A stretch of 64,000 nt of DNA from Streptomyces sp. NBC_00510 (GCA_036013505.1 CP107851.1:1240001-1304000); one strand, 5' to 3'; counted from the stretch's first letter, positions 15,843-24,274 are shown. Notes: generated from the sequence alone by a model not told the origin. Numbers and translations: made by a program.

Positions 15843-16853
15843 TCAGGCGCCGTTCGGGAGCGGCGCGGCGGGGCTGACGAGGCCGGAGGCGCGCAGATCG
15901 GACCAGAAGGCGGCCGGGACGTCCTCGTCGAGCGCGGCGATGTCCTCGGCGATGCGGCCCGGCTTGGTCGAGCCGGGGACGGCGGCGACGGCCACCGGGT
16001 GCGCGAGCGAGAACTGCAGGGCCGCCGCCTTGACGCTCACCCCGTGGCGGGCCGTGATCTCCTTGATGCGCCGTACGCGCTCGACGACCTCCGGGGGCGC
16101 GTCCTGGTACTCGAAGTGGGTGCCGCCGGCGAGGACCCCTGAGCTGTAGGGGCCGCCGACGACCATGCAGACGCCCTGTTCCTGCGCCTTGGGCAGCAGC
16201 CGCTCCAGCGGGCGCGCGTGGTCCAGCAGGGTGTAGCGGCCGGCGAGCAGGAAGCCGTCGGGCTGCGGCTCGTCCAGGTCGAGCGTCAGCTCGATGGGCT
16301 CGACCCGGTTCACGCCGAGGCCCCAAGCCTTGATGACGCCTTCGTCGCGGAGCCGGGACAGCACGCGAAAGGCACCGGTGCGGGCCTCCTCGAACTTGCT
16401 CAGCCACAGGTCGCCGTGGAAGTCCTGGGCGATGTCGTGCACCCAGACGATGTCCACGCGGTCGACGCCGAGACGCTTCAGGCTTCCCTCGATCGACCGC
16501 TCGGTGGCGTCGGCGGTCCATTCGTGGAGCATCGCGTTCGGACGGCCGTGCTCGAACAGGCCGCCCTTCTCGCCGAGGTCGCGGGCGCCCGGCTCGGGCT
16601 CGTCCAGGATGACGCGCCCGACCTTGGTGGCCAGCACGTACTCGTCGCGGGGCCGCCGCGAGAGCAGCTCGCCGAGCCGCAGCTCCGCGAGACCCGCGCC
16701 GTAGAAGGGGGCCGTGTCGTAGAAGCGGACGCCCTGGTCCCAGGCGGCCTCCAGGGTCGCGCTCACCTCCTCTTCGGGGATGGCGCGGAACATGTTGCCG
16801 AGGGGGGCGGTACCGAAGCCGAGACGGCCGGGGATGAGTTCCTTGAGCGACAT
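15843..16853 (-). CDS. Aldo/keto reductase
   Basis: 336-residue AKR, longer than the 9.6-kb enzyme and closer to L-fucose/D-threo-aldose dehydrogenase-like members. Catalytic motifs include RFYDTAPFYGAGLAELRLG (Asp and Tyr), a Lys in VLATKVGR and His in VWVHDIAQDF. The C-terminal VAAVPGSTKPGRIAEDI loop binds the nucleotide. ATG 16853 behind AAAGGCACC is preferred to an upstream in-frame start at 16982, which would add 43 Arg/Pro-rich residues. It is divergent from the OYE gene, and both promoters carry the MarR-type element. With the SRPBCC gene it forms a two-gene operon. Confidence 0.9.
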   Translation of the reverse strand: MSLKELIPGRLGFGTAPLGNMFRAIPEEEVSATLEAAWDQGVRFYDTAPFYGAGLAELRLGELLSRRPRDEYVLATKVGRVILDEPEPGARDLGEKGGLFEHGRPNAMLHEWTADATERSIEGSLKRLGVDRVDIVWVHDIAQDFHGDLWLSKFEEARTGAFRVLSRLRDEGVIKAWGLGVNRVEPIELTLDLDEPQPDGFLLAGRYTLLDHARPLERLLPKAQEQGVCMVVGGPYSSGVLAGGTHFEYQDAPPEVVERVRRIKEITARHGVSVKAAALQFSLAHPVAVAAVPGSTKPGRIAEDIAALDEDVPAAFWSDLRASGLVSPAAPLPNGA

Positions 16854-17004
16854 GATGGTGCCTTTCGACGGCCGTGCGCGGGGGCGAGGTACCCGCCGCG
16901 GGGCCGGGAGGTGAGGGGATTGCCTCCGGGGTGCCGGGAGCCGGCATCGGCCGGAGGTGCGCTCGGACGGGGCGTGCACCACGCCGGGCGCCTTACGAGG
17001 ATCG

Positions 17005-17036
17005 ACAGTACTTGCAGGCGCGGACTAATGCAAACG
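17005..17036 (-). promoter_or_regulatory. Promoter of the AKR-SRPBCC operon with candidate MarR operator (site C)
   Basis: Minus strand -35 TTGCAT (17028-17033), 17-bp spacer, -10 TACTGT (17005-17010). The spacer contains CGCG-CCT-GCAA in gene direction, and CGTTTGC precedes it exactly as at site B. Nearly the same layout as the promoters at 8.9 and 9.5 kb. Confidence 0.65.
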
Positions 17037-17092
17037 CTTGTTATCTGCGTCATCCACTTGTGGGCGATCGAGCACTGCGCGCGGGATGCGGG

Positions 17093-17118
17093 AATTAATC
17101 AGCGCGTGCAATTATTGA
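17093..17118 (+). promoter_or_regulatory. Upstream element of the OYE gene with candidate MarR operator (site D)
   Basis: AATTAATC-AGCGCG-TGCAATTATTG. The right half AGCGCG..TGCAATTATTG is nearly identical to site A read in gene direction (GCGCGCTTGCAATTATTG). A -10 of TATTGA (17113-17118) fits, but the -35 is poor. It lies about 90 bp before the OYE start codon. Confidence 0.55.
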
Positions 17119-17206
17119 GGGAGCCTGTAGGGCGCATACACATGAGCGATGCACCGACGCGTCGCCGCGTGACCCGGCCCCGACCGCCCCCAGAGGAGAC
17201 AGCTTC

Positions 17207-18310
17207 GTGACCACCACCTTGTTCGAGCCTTTCACCCTCCGGTCGCTGACCATTCCGAACCGGATCTGGATGGCCGCGATGTGCCAGTACAGCGCCGCGC
17301 CGGACGGCGAGCAGGCGGGCGTGCCGAACGACTGGCACTTCACGCACCTGGCGGCCCGGGCCACCGGCGGCACCGGCCTGATCATCACCGAGGCCACCGC
17401 GGTCAGCCCCGAGGGCCGGATCAGCCCGTACGACCTCGGCATCTGGAACGACACCCAGGTCGAGGCCTTCCGCCGGATCACCGCCTTCCTGAAGTCCCAG
17501 GGCACCGTGCCCGGCATCCAGCTCGCCCACGCCGGCCGCAAGGCCTCCACCGAACGCACCTGGGTCGACCGCGGCGCCCCCATCACCCCCGACACCCAGC
17601 ACGGCTGGACACCCGCCGGCCCCAGCGCCGTCCCGTTCGACACCGGCTCCACCACACCGGAGGAGCTCAGCACCGAGCAGATCGGCCGGATCGTGGCGGA
17701 CTTCGCCGCGGCCGCCCGGCGCGCCCTGGACGCCGGGTTCCAGGTCGCCGAGATCCACGGGGCCCACGGATACCTCATCAACCAGTTCCTTTCCCCGCAC
17801 AGCAACCGCCGCACCGACGGCTACGGCGGAGACTTCGCCGGCCGCACCCGCTTCGCCCTCGAGGTCGTCGACGCCGTACGCGCCGTCTGGCCTGCCGACC
17901 TGCCGGTCTTCTTCAGGATCTCCGCGACCGACTGGCTGAGCGAGAACGCCGACGACGACCGCGAGGGCTGGACCGCCGACGACACCGTCCGCCTCGCCAA
18001 GGAGCTGCAGGCCCGGGGCGTGGACCTGATGGACGTCTCCACGGGCGGCAACGCCCCCAACGCCAGGATCGTCGCGGCTCCCGGGTACCAGGTGCCGTTC
18101 GCCGAGCGCGTCCGCAACGAGACCGGTATGCCCGTGGCGGCCGTCGGCATGATCACCGAACCCGACCAGGCGCAAGCCATCGTCGGCTCCGGTGGTGCGG
18201 ACGCCGTCCTCCTCGGCCGCGAGCTGCTGCGCGACCCCTACTGGGCGCGCCACGCGGCCACCGCGCTGGGCGGGAAGGTCACCACCCCCGTCCAGTACCA
18301 CCGCGCCTGA
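17207..18310 (+). CDS. Old yellow enzyme, YqjM-like NADH:flavin oxidoreductase
   Basis: 367-residue FMN-dependent ene-reductase. The YqjM-class marks are exact: Cys26 and Tyr28 (MCQYSA), the His pair in IHGAHGYL (His184, His187), and the FMN phosphate loop GGADAVLLGRELLRDPYW. These enzymes reduce activated C=C bonds of enones, quinones and nitro compounds. GTG start at 17207 follows AGAGGAGA. It is divergent from the AKR-SRPBCC operon and shares its promoter element, consistent with an electrophile-detoxification regulon. Confidence 0.93.
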   Translation: MTTTLFEPFTLRSLTIPNRIWMAAMCQYSAAPDGEQAGVPNDWHFTHLAARATGGTGLIITEATAVSPEGRISPYDLGIWNDTQVEAFRRITAFLKSQGTVPGIQLAHAGRKASTERTWVDRGAPITPDTQHGWTPAGPSAVPFDTGSTTPEELSTEQIGRIVADFAAAARRALDAGFQVAEIHGAHGYLINQFLSPHSNRRTDGYGGDFAGRTRFALEVVDAVRAVWPADLPVFFRISATDWLSENADDDREGWTADDTVRLAKELQARGVDLMDVSTGGNAPNARIVAAPGYQVPFAERVRNETGMPVAAVGMITEPDQAQAIVGSGGADAVLLGRELLRDPYWARHAATALGGKVTTPVQYHRA

Positions 18311-18417
18311 CGGTCGTAACCCCCGTCCCCGTCGTACCGTCGTACGGCGGGGACGGCGCACGCCGGAGGCGGAAATCGCGTTGCGCGGCCTCTCCCCGCC
18401 CGGACAACATCACCTCC

Positions 18418-18987
18418 GTGACCTACACGCTGCGTGCGTACACCCCGGCGGACGAGGCGTCCTGGCTGCGCTGCAGGGTGCTCTCGTTCCTGGGCACCGC
18501 CTACTACGACGACGTCGACCGCGCCAAGCCGCCGATCCCGGCCCCCGGCCTGGAACTCGTCGCCGTCGACGCGTCGGGGACGGTCGTCGGCATCATGGAC
18601 ACCGTCGTCGACACCGCCCTGGCGACCATCGACACCGTCGCGGTCCACCCCGACCACCAGCACCGCGGTCTCGGCCGGGCCCTCCTGCACCGCACACGCG
18701 CCGAGGTCCGTGAGCGCGGCGCGACGACCCTCGACGCCTGGACCCGCGACGACCCGGACACCCTCGCCTGGTATCGCGCCGTGGGCTTCGCGGAGAGCGA
18801 CCACTACCTGCACGTGTACGCCCACCAGTACACCGCTCCCGGCGAACCGGACCGCGCGATCCTCACCCCGCGCCCCGGCCTGCGGCTCATGGCCGCCTTC
18901 CTGCACGCGAAGCTCGAGGACGAGGCCCGCATGCGCGCGGAGTTCAGCCGCGTGCACGTGTGCCGACGCTTCTCCATGCCGACGTGA
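18418..18987 (+). CDS. GNAT-family N-acetyltransferase
   Basis: 189 residues. The acetyl-CoA motif A is VHPDHQHRGLGRALL (about residues 79-93), followed by motif B with WYRAVGFAESDHY. A long, less typical C-terminal tail (residues 140-189) ends in SRVHVCRRFSMPT. Substrate unknown; the closest feel is small-molecule or antibiotic acetyltransferases. GTG 18418 is chosen as the first start in front of the fold (TYTLRAYTPADEASWL); no good ribosome binding site is seen, so translation could be leaderless. Confidence 0.8.
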   Translation: MTYTLRAYTPADEASWLRCRVLSFLGTAYYDDVDRAKPPIPAPGLELVAVDASGTVVGIMDTVVDTALATIDTVAVHPDHQHRGLGRALLHRTRAEVRERGATTLDAWTRDDPDTLAWYRAVGFAESDHYLHVYAHQYTAPGEPDRAILTPRPGLRLMAAFLHAKLEDEARMRAEFSRVHVCRRFSMPT

Positions 18988-19099
18988 CCCATCGCATCCC
19001 CCGGCGGCCTTGCCCCGCTCGCCGTTCCGGTCCCGCCCGCGCCGGGCAACGCCCCCCGGCATCGCCCGGCCAGCCGGGCCTGCGCCACGATGGTGCCCT

Positions 19100-20566
19100 G
19101 TGAACGACCTCCTGTACGGCCTGGCCGGCAATCCCTCGCTGCCGCCCGAGTTGGTCGACCGTCTGATCGAGACCGCCGACGCCGATGTCGCCGGTGCGCT
19201 CGCCGACCGTCCCGACCTCACCCGTGCACAGGTGGTGGCCCTGGCCGCGCGCGACGAGGGCGCCGCCCTGAGCCTGGCGTACGGGGGACGTCTCGCCGCG
19301 GCCGATGTCGATCCCGTCGACCGGCCGTTCGTCGCGCTCGCCCTGCTGGATGGGGGCGCGGGACCGCCGGAGTGGGCGCGTCTGCTGGCCACCACGGGGT
19401 CCGCCGAGCAGCGGGAGAAGCTGGCCGCCTGCCCCGGTCTCCCCGAGGATGTGGCGCGCGCACTCGCGGCGGACCCCGAGGTCGGGGTGGTCGCGGAGCT
19501 CGCGCTGTGGACGACGTCCGATCTCGCCACCCGCTTGGCGGAGCACCCGCATGCCGAGGTGCGTCGCGCGGTCGCGGTCAACGAGGCGACCCCACCTGAT
19601 GTGCTGGCGGCACTCCTCAACGGCGAAGCATGGCCTCCGGCACGGTCCTGCCGGGTCTGCGAGCATGAGCCGACGCCGCCCGGAGAGCACTGCCAGGGTG
19701 CGCACGAGTCCACCGTGCACGCGACGCTGCAGGCGGCCCTGGGCAATCCGGCCACGCCCGCGGCCGCCGCCGCGGCCTTCGTCGACCATCCGTCGCTGCT
19801 GCTGCGCCAGGAACTGGCCGGGCGGATCGACCTGCCGCCGCAGGTGTACGCGCGGCTCGCAACCGACCCCGTCCCCTGGGTCAGGGCGCAACTCGCGGAC
19901 AACCCGGCGATCGGCGAGGAACTGATCCGGACCCTGGCTGTCGACCTCGGCCACGACGTCCGGCGACGGCTCGCGCACCACCCGGCGGTGCCGCTGGACG
20001 TCCTAAGCCGGCTCGCCTCCACCGTCCGGATCGGTCCCACGCCGCTGCCGCGCATCGCCTCGGCCACTCCCGACGAGATCGCCGGGCTCGCCGCCTCGCC
20101 GAACCCCGTCCTACGGATGCTCCTGGCCCGGCGAACCGATCTGCCGGACGACATCCGTGACGCCCTGGTCCGCGATTCGGACGCGAAGGTGGTGGCCGCC
20201 CTCGCGTCCCATCCCGGCCTGGGAGAAGCCCAGTTGTCGTCGATGATCGACCGGCATGGCGCACATGTCGCCGCCCGGGTGGCGGCCAACCCGGACGCGA
20301 CTGCGGCCCTGCTGGAGCGGCTGGCGCACATCCGGCCCCCCGTCCGGAAGGCGCTGCGCGAGATCGCCCGGCACCGGCACGCGACGGCCGCGGCGCTGAT
20401 CCCCTGCCTCGACGACGTACGGGCAAGGTCCCTGGCCGCGGCCCACCCGGCCCTGCCGCCCTCGGTGATCGCCGAACTGCTCGCGGACGAGGACGGGCAG
20501 GTGGTGGAGGCGGCGGTCGCCAATCCGTCCCTGCCGTCGGCGGCGATGGCGCGTCTGGTGCGCTGA
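19100..20566 (+). CDS. Leucine-rich repeat variant (LRV)-like protein with a Cys/His cluster
   Basis: 488 residues made almost wholly of short helical repeats of the form LAxxPxLPxxVxxxLAxDxxxxVRxxLAxNP, characteristic of LRV repeats (a superhelix of alpha and 3-10 helices). Near the middle the array is interrupted by a segment with Cys184-x2-Cys187-x10-Cys198-x3-His202, a plausible zinc or Fe-S site. The Azotobacter LRV protein also carries an Fe-S cluster, but at its N-terminus. GTG 19100 gives the first repeat directly. Likely a binding scaffold; partner unknown. No signal peptide or membrane segment. Confidence 0.75.
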   Translation: MNDLLYGLAGNPSLPPELVDRLIETADADVAGALADRPDLTRAQVVALAARDEGAALSLAYGGRLAAADVDPVDRPFVALALLDGGAGPPEWARLLATTGSAEQREKLAACPGLPEDVARALAADPEVGVVAELALWTTSDLATRLAEHPHAEVRRAVAVNEATPPDVLAALLNGEAWPPARSCRVCEHEPTPPGEHCQGAHESTVHATLQAALGNPATPAAAAAAFVDHPSLLLRQELAGRIDLPPQVYARLATDPVPWVRAQLADNPAIGEELIRTLAVDLGHDVRRRLAHHPAVPLDVLSRLASTVRIGPTPLPRIASATPDEIAGLAASPNPVLRMLLARRTDLPDDIRDALVRDSDAKVVAALASHPGLGEAQLSSMIDRHGAHVAARVAANPDATAALLERLAHIRPPVRKALREIARHRHATAAALIPCLDDVRARSLAAAHPALPPSVIAELLADEDGQVVEAAVANPSLPSAAMARLVR

Positions 20567-20683
20567 TCGTCCTGTGGCCGAGGGCTTCCTTCGCCGGCCC
20601 CAGGGTCTGGCCTGTATCGGGCGTGCCGGCAGCGCCGGACGCGCAGCGTTGCCGCCGCCCGCGCAGCGCTAGCATCGGGACCC

Positions 20684-21208
20684 ATGATCGTATGGCTCAA
20701 CGGCACCCACGGCGCGGGCAAGACGACGACCAGTGCGCTCTTGCAGCCGCTGATCCCGGATTCACGGGTGTTCGACGCCGAGAAGGTCGGCGAGACGCTC
20801 ATGGACATCACGCCCGGGCTGCCCGCGACGGACAACTTCCAGCACTGGCCGCCGTGGCGACCGCTCGTCGTCGAGACCGCCCGCCACGTACTCGACTACA
20901 CCGGCGGCACTCTGGTGATGCCCATGACCGTCCTGGTCGAGCGGTACTGGCGCGAGATCAGCTCGGGCCTTGCCCGGCATGCCATCCCGGTCCGGCACTT
21001 CGTCCTGCATGCCGACCAGGACACCCTCCGCGCGCGCATCGCGGGCGACACGGTTCTCGGCCCCGACTCCCCGTTCCGTCTCCAGTACCTCGAGCCCTAC
21101 GCCGAGGCGGCCCGCACCTGGTTGCATGGCGAGGCCGAGGTCGTCGACACCACGCACCTCACGCCCGCCCAGGCCGCCCAGCAGATCGCGCAGGCCCTCA
21201 AGGGCTGA
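20684..21208 (+). CDS. P-loop ATPase/kinase, TmrB-like
   Basis: 174 residues with Walker A GTHGAGKT (residues 7-14) at the extreme N-terminus. A kinase-like layout follows: DAEKVGETLMD, a lid region with LHADQDTLRARI, and a C-terminal DTTHLTPAQAAQQIAQAL. The pattern MIVWLNGTHGAGKTTT resembles TmrB-type tunicamycin-resistance proteins and related small-molecule kinases. The function could be antibiotic modification or tolerance, but the substrate is not determinable. It converges on tpg with a 32-bp gap. Confidence 0.8.
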   Translation: MIVWLNGTHGAGKTTTSALLQPLIPDSRVFDAEKVGETLMDITPGLPATDNFQHWPPWRPLVVETARHVLDYTGGTLVMPMTVLVERYWREISSGLARHAIPVRHFVLHADQDTLRARIAGDTVLGPDSPFRLQYLEPYAEAARTWLHGEAEVVDTTHLTPAQAAQQIAQALKG

Positions 21209-21240
21209 GGTGCAGCGCGCACGGACCCGGCCATCGACAC

Positions 21241-21795
21241 TCAGAACTCGAACTCGACGTAGTCGATGTCGGTGAAGTCGACCTGCAGTCCCTGCGCGCG
21301 GCGGCCGCGGTCCTTGAAGTAGATCTCCTGGAGGCCCTCCGCCGCGATGGCGCGCAGTTGGTCCTCGCCGGCGCCCGCGGAACGGGCGGTGAAGAGACGG
21401 GCGGCGTAGTCGGGGGGCAGGGCCTGGGTGACGAGGCGGACGCGGGCGTCGTCGGTGGAGCCCGGGGCGGCCGTGAAGCCGAAGCGGGCGCGGGTCTCGA
21501 TCACGATGCCGCCGGTGGTGGCCGCGTGACGGCGGGCGCGTTCACGTACGCGGGGCTGCCACCGTCTGCGGACCTCCTCCTCGAGACGGCCGGCCAGGTC
21601 CTTGCGGGGACGTTTGATCTCGCCTGTGAGGTAGCGCTCGACGGTGCGCTGCGAGACGCCGAGCAGGGCGGCGACGGCCCTGGTGCCCTTCTCCTGCTTC
21701 ACCAGGAACCGCATCTGGGCCTGCGCCGACTTGGGCACGGGCCGTGTGAGGGTCTTCGCCGTGGCCTTGTCGAGGCCGTCGCCGAGCATGCCCAC
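21241..21795 (-). CDS. tpg: Telomere terminal protein Tpg
   Basis: 184 residues, the standard length of Streptomyces terminal proteins that are attached covalently to the 5' ends of linear replicons and prime end patching. Recognised by the Tpg signature PKSAQAQMRFLVKQEKGTRA, a helix-turn-helix (VAALLGVSQRTVERYL), ATTGGIVIETRARFGF and a C-terminal FTDIDYVEFEF. With the GTG start at 21795 residue 114 is Thr in PGSTDD; I recall Thr114 as the deoxynucleotidylated residue of S. coelicolor Tpg, which supports this start over ATG 21789. GGAG lies 6 nt before GTG. It starts 9 bp after the tap stop codon, in the classical tap-tpg operon order. Confidence 0.95.
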   Translation of the reverse strand: MGMLGDGLDKATAKTLTRPVPKSAQAQMRFLVKQEKGTRAVAALLGVSQRTVERYLTGEIKRPRKDLAGRLEEEVRRRWQPRVRERARRHAATTGGIVIETRARFGFTAAPGSTDDARVRLVTQALPPDYAARLFTARSAGAGEDQLRAIAAEGLQEIYFKDRGRRAQGLQVDFTDIDYVEFEF

Positions 21796-21804
21796 CGGGC
21801 TCTC

Positions 21805-23895
21805 CTACTCTCCGTCGAGTGCGGCGTCGCCGCCCTTGATGTGGCGGGCGGGGTTGTGGCCGTCCTCGAGCAACTCCACGGCCCACATGAGGGATTGGGT
21901 GCCCTCGTGCTTGACCATCCCGGGCGAGACCCCGAGCCGGAAACCGCCGGGCAGCGGCTTGCCCTCGGGCGTGCGCGGCAGGAAGTCCAGCGGGCCGGGG
22001 CCGTCGGACAGGTACACGGCGCAGTCGGAGAGCACGGCCACCGGGAAGAGGCCCACCGCCGCGAACCTGACCATCTTGCGGTGCATGTTGACGCGCGCCG
22101 TGGCGATGACGGCGGCGCGGATGTCGGGGCGCCACGTGGGCCGGTCGAGGGCGGGCCAGCGCTCCCCCGGACGGTAGCCGGCGCCCTGGGGGCGTTCGCG
22201 GAGCTTGCCGATGCCGCCCTTGACGGTGGCCTTGACGGCCGAGAGGAGGTCGGCGCGGGCCGGGTCGGCCTCCTTGTGGTGTTCCATCGCGGCGAGGAAT
22301 TCGGCCTCCGGCATGCCGGAGACGACGCCGAGTTCGGCCATGGTGGTCAGGTAGGCGTCGCGCAGGCGGCCGTACCAGGCGTCGAGGTACGCGCCGTGCT
22401 CGGGGCGGACGTAGGCCTCGGTCGGGCGCACGTCGTGGCCGAGTTCGACCGCGTACGCCACGGTGGGGGTGGCGTACCAGGCGGGGCCCTCGGGGCGGGT
22501 GCCGTCGGGGGTGAACGGGTTCGGCAGGCGCGGGTCGACGTCGATGTGCGAGAGGTCGACGAGCCAGGACCCGGGCAGCGCCTTGTCGAACTCCGGGGCG
22601 TGGACGTGGACGGCGGCGCCGAGGCCCACGTTCAGGCGGTTCGCGGCGGCGGCGAACGCCATGTTGACGTCGATCCCGACGGCGTGCTTCCGCGCGCACT
22701 CGTCGTCGGTGAGCAGTTGCGGGTCCCGGGTCCACTCGAAGGCCTCCTCGTCGAGGACCTCTTCCGGGGTACGGCGGTGCCCGCGCGCGAACAGCGCGGC
22801 CACGACGGGGTGTTCGTCGGGAGACTCGGGAGGTGCCGGGTCCACGGGCTGCGTGAGGGCACCGGGGTTCGGAGCCGGGACCCAGGCGCCGGTCGCCTGG
22901 TCCTTGACGGCGCGGGTCGGCGGGCGCAGGGCGGTCATCAGCTCCAGGCCGCTCACGGCGGTGGAGCCGCGCGGGGTGATGACGCGTTGGGCGTAGTCCG
23001 CGAGCAGTTGGGCGAGCTCGGGGGGCGGCAGGTGCTCGGCGTCGCCCCAGGAGCGGCTGTCGAGGGCGCCCCACGGCAGGACGGCGAGTTGTACGCACTG
23101 ACGCCTGCCGTCCTGCGCCGGGCGGTACACGCGGGCCCAGGGGCCGAACCCGCGGCGGGTGAGCTGCCACTTGGCGCGGGTGATCTGCCGGACGACCTTG
23201 TGGTCGGGGGGCAGGCGCAGGGCCCTGCGGTCCTCCAGGACGGCGGGCAGGCCGAGGCGTTCGGCGGCCGCGGCGGTGAGGACGACCAACGGGTCCGCGT
23301 CCTTGCCGTTGCGGTGCAGGCGCGGCGCGCCGAGCCGCGCTTCGGTGAGCGTCCACGCGACGAGCGAGGGGACATCGGTCGCCGGGCAGGGCAGCACGAG
23401 GCCGCCGGCGCAGTAGGCGGTGCCGTCGCCGTCCAGCACGGCGAGCGGACCGTGGGCGAAACGCGGATCCGCCGCGGCGGGCACGGGCTCCGCTTCCTTC
23501 CGCGCGCGGGCGGGCGCCGGCCGCGCGGGACGGGCAGCGGGCGCGGTGACGGCGGCAGGCGCGGCAGCGGGTGCGGGTCCGGGGGCCGGGACGGCGGGGG
23601 TGGAGGCGGGGGCGGGAACCGAAACGGCCGCGGGCTCGGTTTCAGTGGCGCCGAGTTGGGCGGCGATGCCGTCCAGGAGCTTGGCGTACGCGGCGCGGGT
23701 GGCACCCTGCGGCTCGCTGCGGCCGGCCTCCCAGCCGGCCACGGTCGTCCGGGTCACGTCGAGCGCCTCGGCGACCTCAGCCTGGGTCAGGCCGTACTCG
23801 GTGCGCAGCCGGGAGCGTTCGGCGGGCTCGGGCAGGCGGGTCCGCCGCGGCCCCGGCTTCAGGAGGGCGTCGACGGGATCGGACGTGCTGGCCAT
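21805..23895 (-). CDS. tap: Telomere-associated protein Tap
   Basis: 696 residues. Tap binds the 3' overhang at Streptomyces telomeres and recruits Tpg for end replication. An N-terminal XRE-type helix-turn-helix (about residues 29-62, EYGLTQAEVAEALDVTRTTVAGWEAGRSEP) is followed by an Ala/Pro-rich linker (about 80-135) and the large conserved domain, with features such as HLPPPELAQLLADYAQRVITPRG, AVGIDVNMAFAAAANRLNVGLG and MVKHEGTQSLMWAVELLEDGHNPARHIKGGDAAL. S. coelicolor Tap is of similar size. ATG 23895 follows GAAGGAG at 10 bp. The first about 40 codons overlap the upstream gene in another frame. Confidence 0.93.
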   Translation of the reverse strand: MASTSDPVDALLKPGPRRTRLPEPAERSRLRTEYGLTQAEVAEALDVTRTTVAGWEAGRSEPQGATRAAYAKLLDGIAAQLGATETEPAAVSVPAPASTPAVPAPGPAPAAAPAAVTAPAARPARPAPARARKEAEPVPAAADPRFAHGPLAVLDGDGTAYCAGGLVLPCPATDVPSLVAWTLTEARLGAPRLHRNGKDADPLVVLTAAAAERLGLPAVLEDRRALRLPPDHKVVRQITRAKWQLTRRGFGPWARVYRPAQDGRRQCVQLAVLPWGALDSRSWGDAEHLPPPELAQLLADYAQRVITPRGSTAVSGLELMTALRPPTRAVKDQATGAWVPAPNPGALTQPVDPAPPESPDEHPVVAALFARGHRRTPEEVLDEEAFEWTRDPQLLTDDECARKHAVGIDVNMAFAAAANRLNVGLGAAVHVHAPEFDKALPGSWLVDLSHIDVDPRLPNPFTPDGTRPEGPAWYATPTVAYAVELGHDVRPTEAYVRPEHGAYLDAWYGRLRDAYLTTMAELGVVSGMPEAEFLAAMEHHKEADPARADLLSAVKATVKGGIGKLRERPQGAGYRPGERWPALDRPTWRPDIRAAVIATARVNMHRKMVRFAAVGLFPVAVLSDCAVYLSDGPGPLDFLPRTPEGKPLPGGFRLGVSPGMVKHEGTQSLMWAVELLEDGHNPARHIKGGDAALDGE

Positions 23896-24274
23896 GCGGC
23901 GTGGGCTCCTTCGCTGCTCGGTCCTGGCCGGTTCCGGGGGCACAACGGGGTTCCGTGTCGAGGAACTCGCGCAGGTGCTGCCCCGTGAGGATACGGGCCG
24001 GGTTGCGCCCCGGGGGCAGCGGAAGCCGGCGGCCCAGCGCCCACCGGAAGCGCCGTGCGGGTGCCAGGTCGAACACGTACTTCCCGCCGCCGGCGTCGTC
24101 GGCCCGGCTGCCGCGGATCTCGAACGCGCCGACGCAGACCCCGCCGTCGACGAACGCCAGCAGGAAGTCCCCGTGCCGGGCGACCGTCCGGGCCGAGAAG
24201 CGCCAGGCACGGGCCGCGCTCTCCTCGACGGTGCGCCCGTCGCGCAGTGCCCGCCGTACGTCCACCGCCAGCAT
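23777..24274 (-). CDS. Uncharacterised protein overlapping the start of tap
   Basis: 165 residues encoded just before tap, overlapping it by 119 bp in a different frame. Codon use has the strong G/C third-position bias of real genes at least up to the overlap, and GGAGGGAGGG lies before ATG 24274. The protein begins MLAVDVRRALRDGRTVEESAARAWRFSARTVARHGDFLLAF, a mixed alpha/beta domain with a compact core to about residue 125; the tail within the overlap is Arg/Pro-rich and may be non-conserved. I do not recognise a family. Position makes it the first gene of a tap-tpg operon, so a telomere-related or regulatory role is possible. The alternative is that the true 3' part is an artefact and tap starts later. 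Confidence 0.6.
   Translation of the reverse strand: MLAVDVRRALRDGRTVEESAARAWRFSARTVARHGDFLLAFVDGGVCVGAFEIRGSRADDAGGGKYVFDLAPARRFRWALGRRLPLPPGRNPARILTGQHLREFLDTEPRCAPGTGQDRAAKEPTPHGQHVRSRRRPPEAGAAADPPARARRTLPAAHRVRPDPG

Noticed and set aside
20623..23988. Very long open frame antisense to tpg and tap
   Set aside because: High-GC codon bias leaves the opposite strand open. The translation is low-complexity Gly/Arg/Val/Asp-rich with no domain, while the minus-strand proteins are clearly Tpg and Tap.
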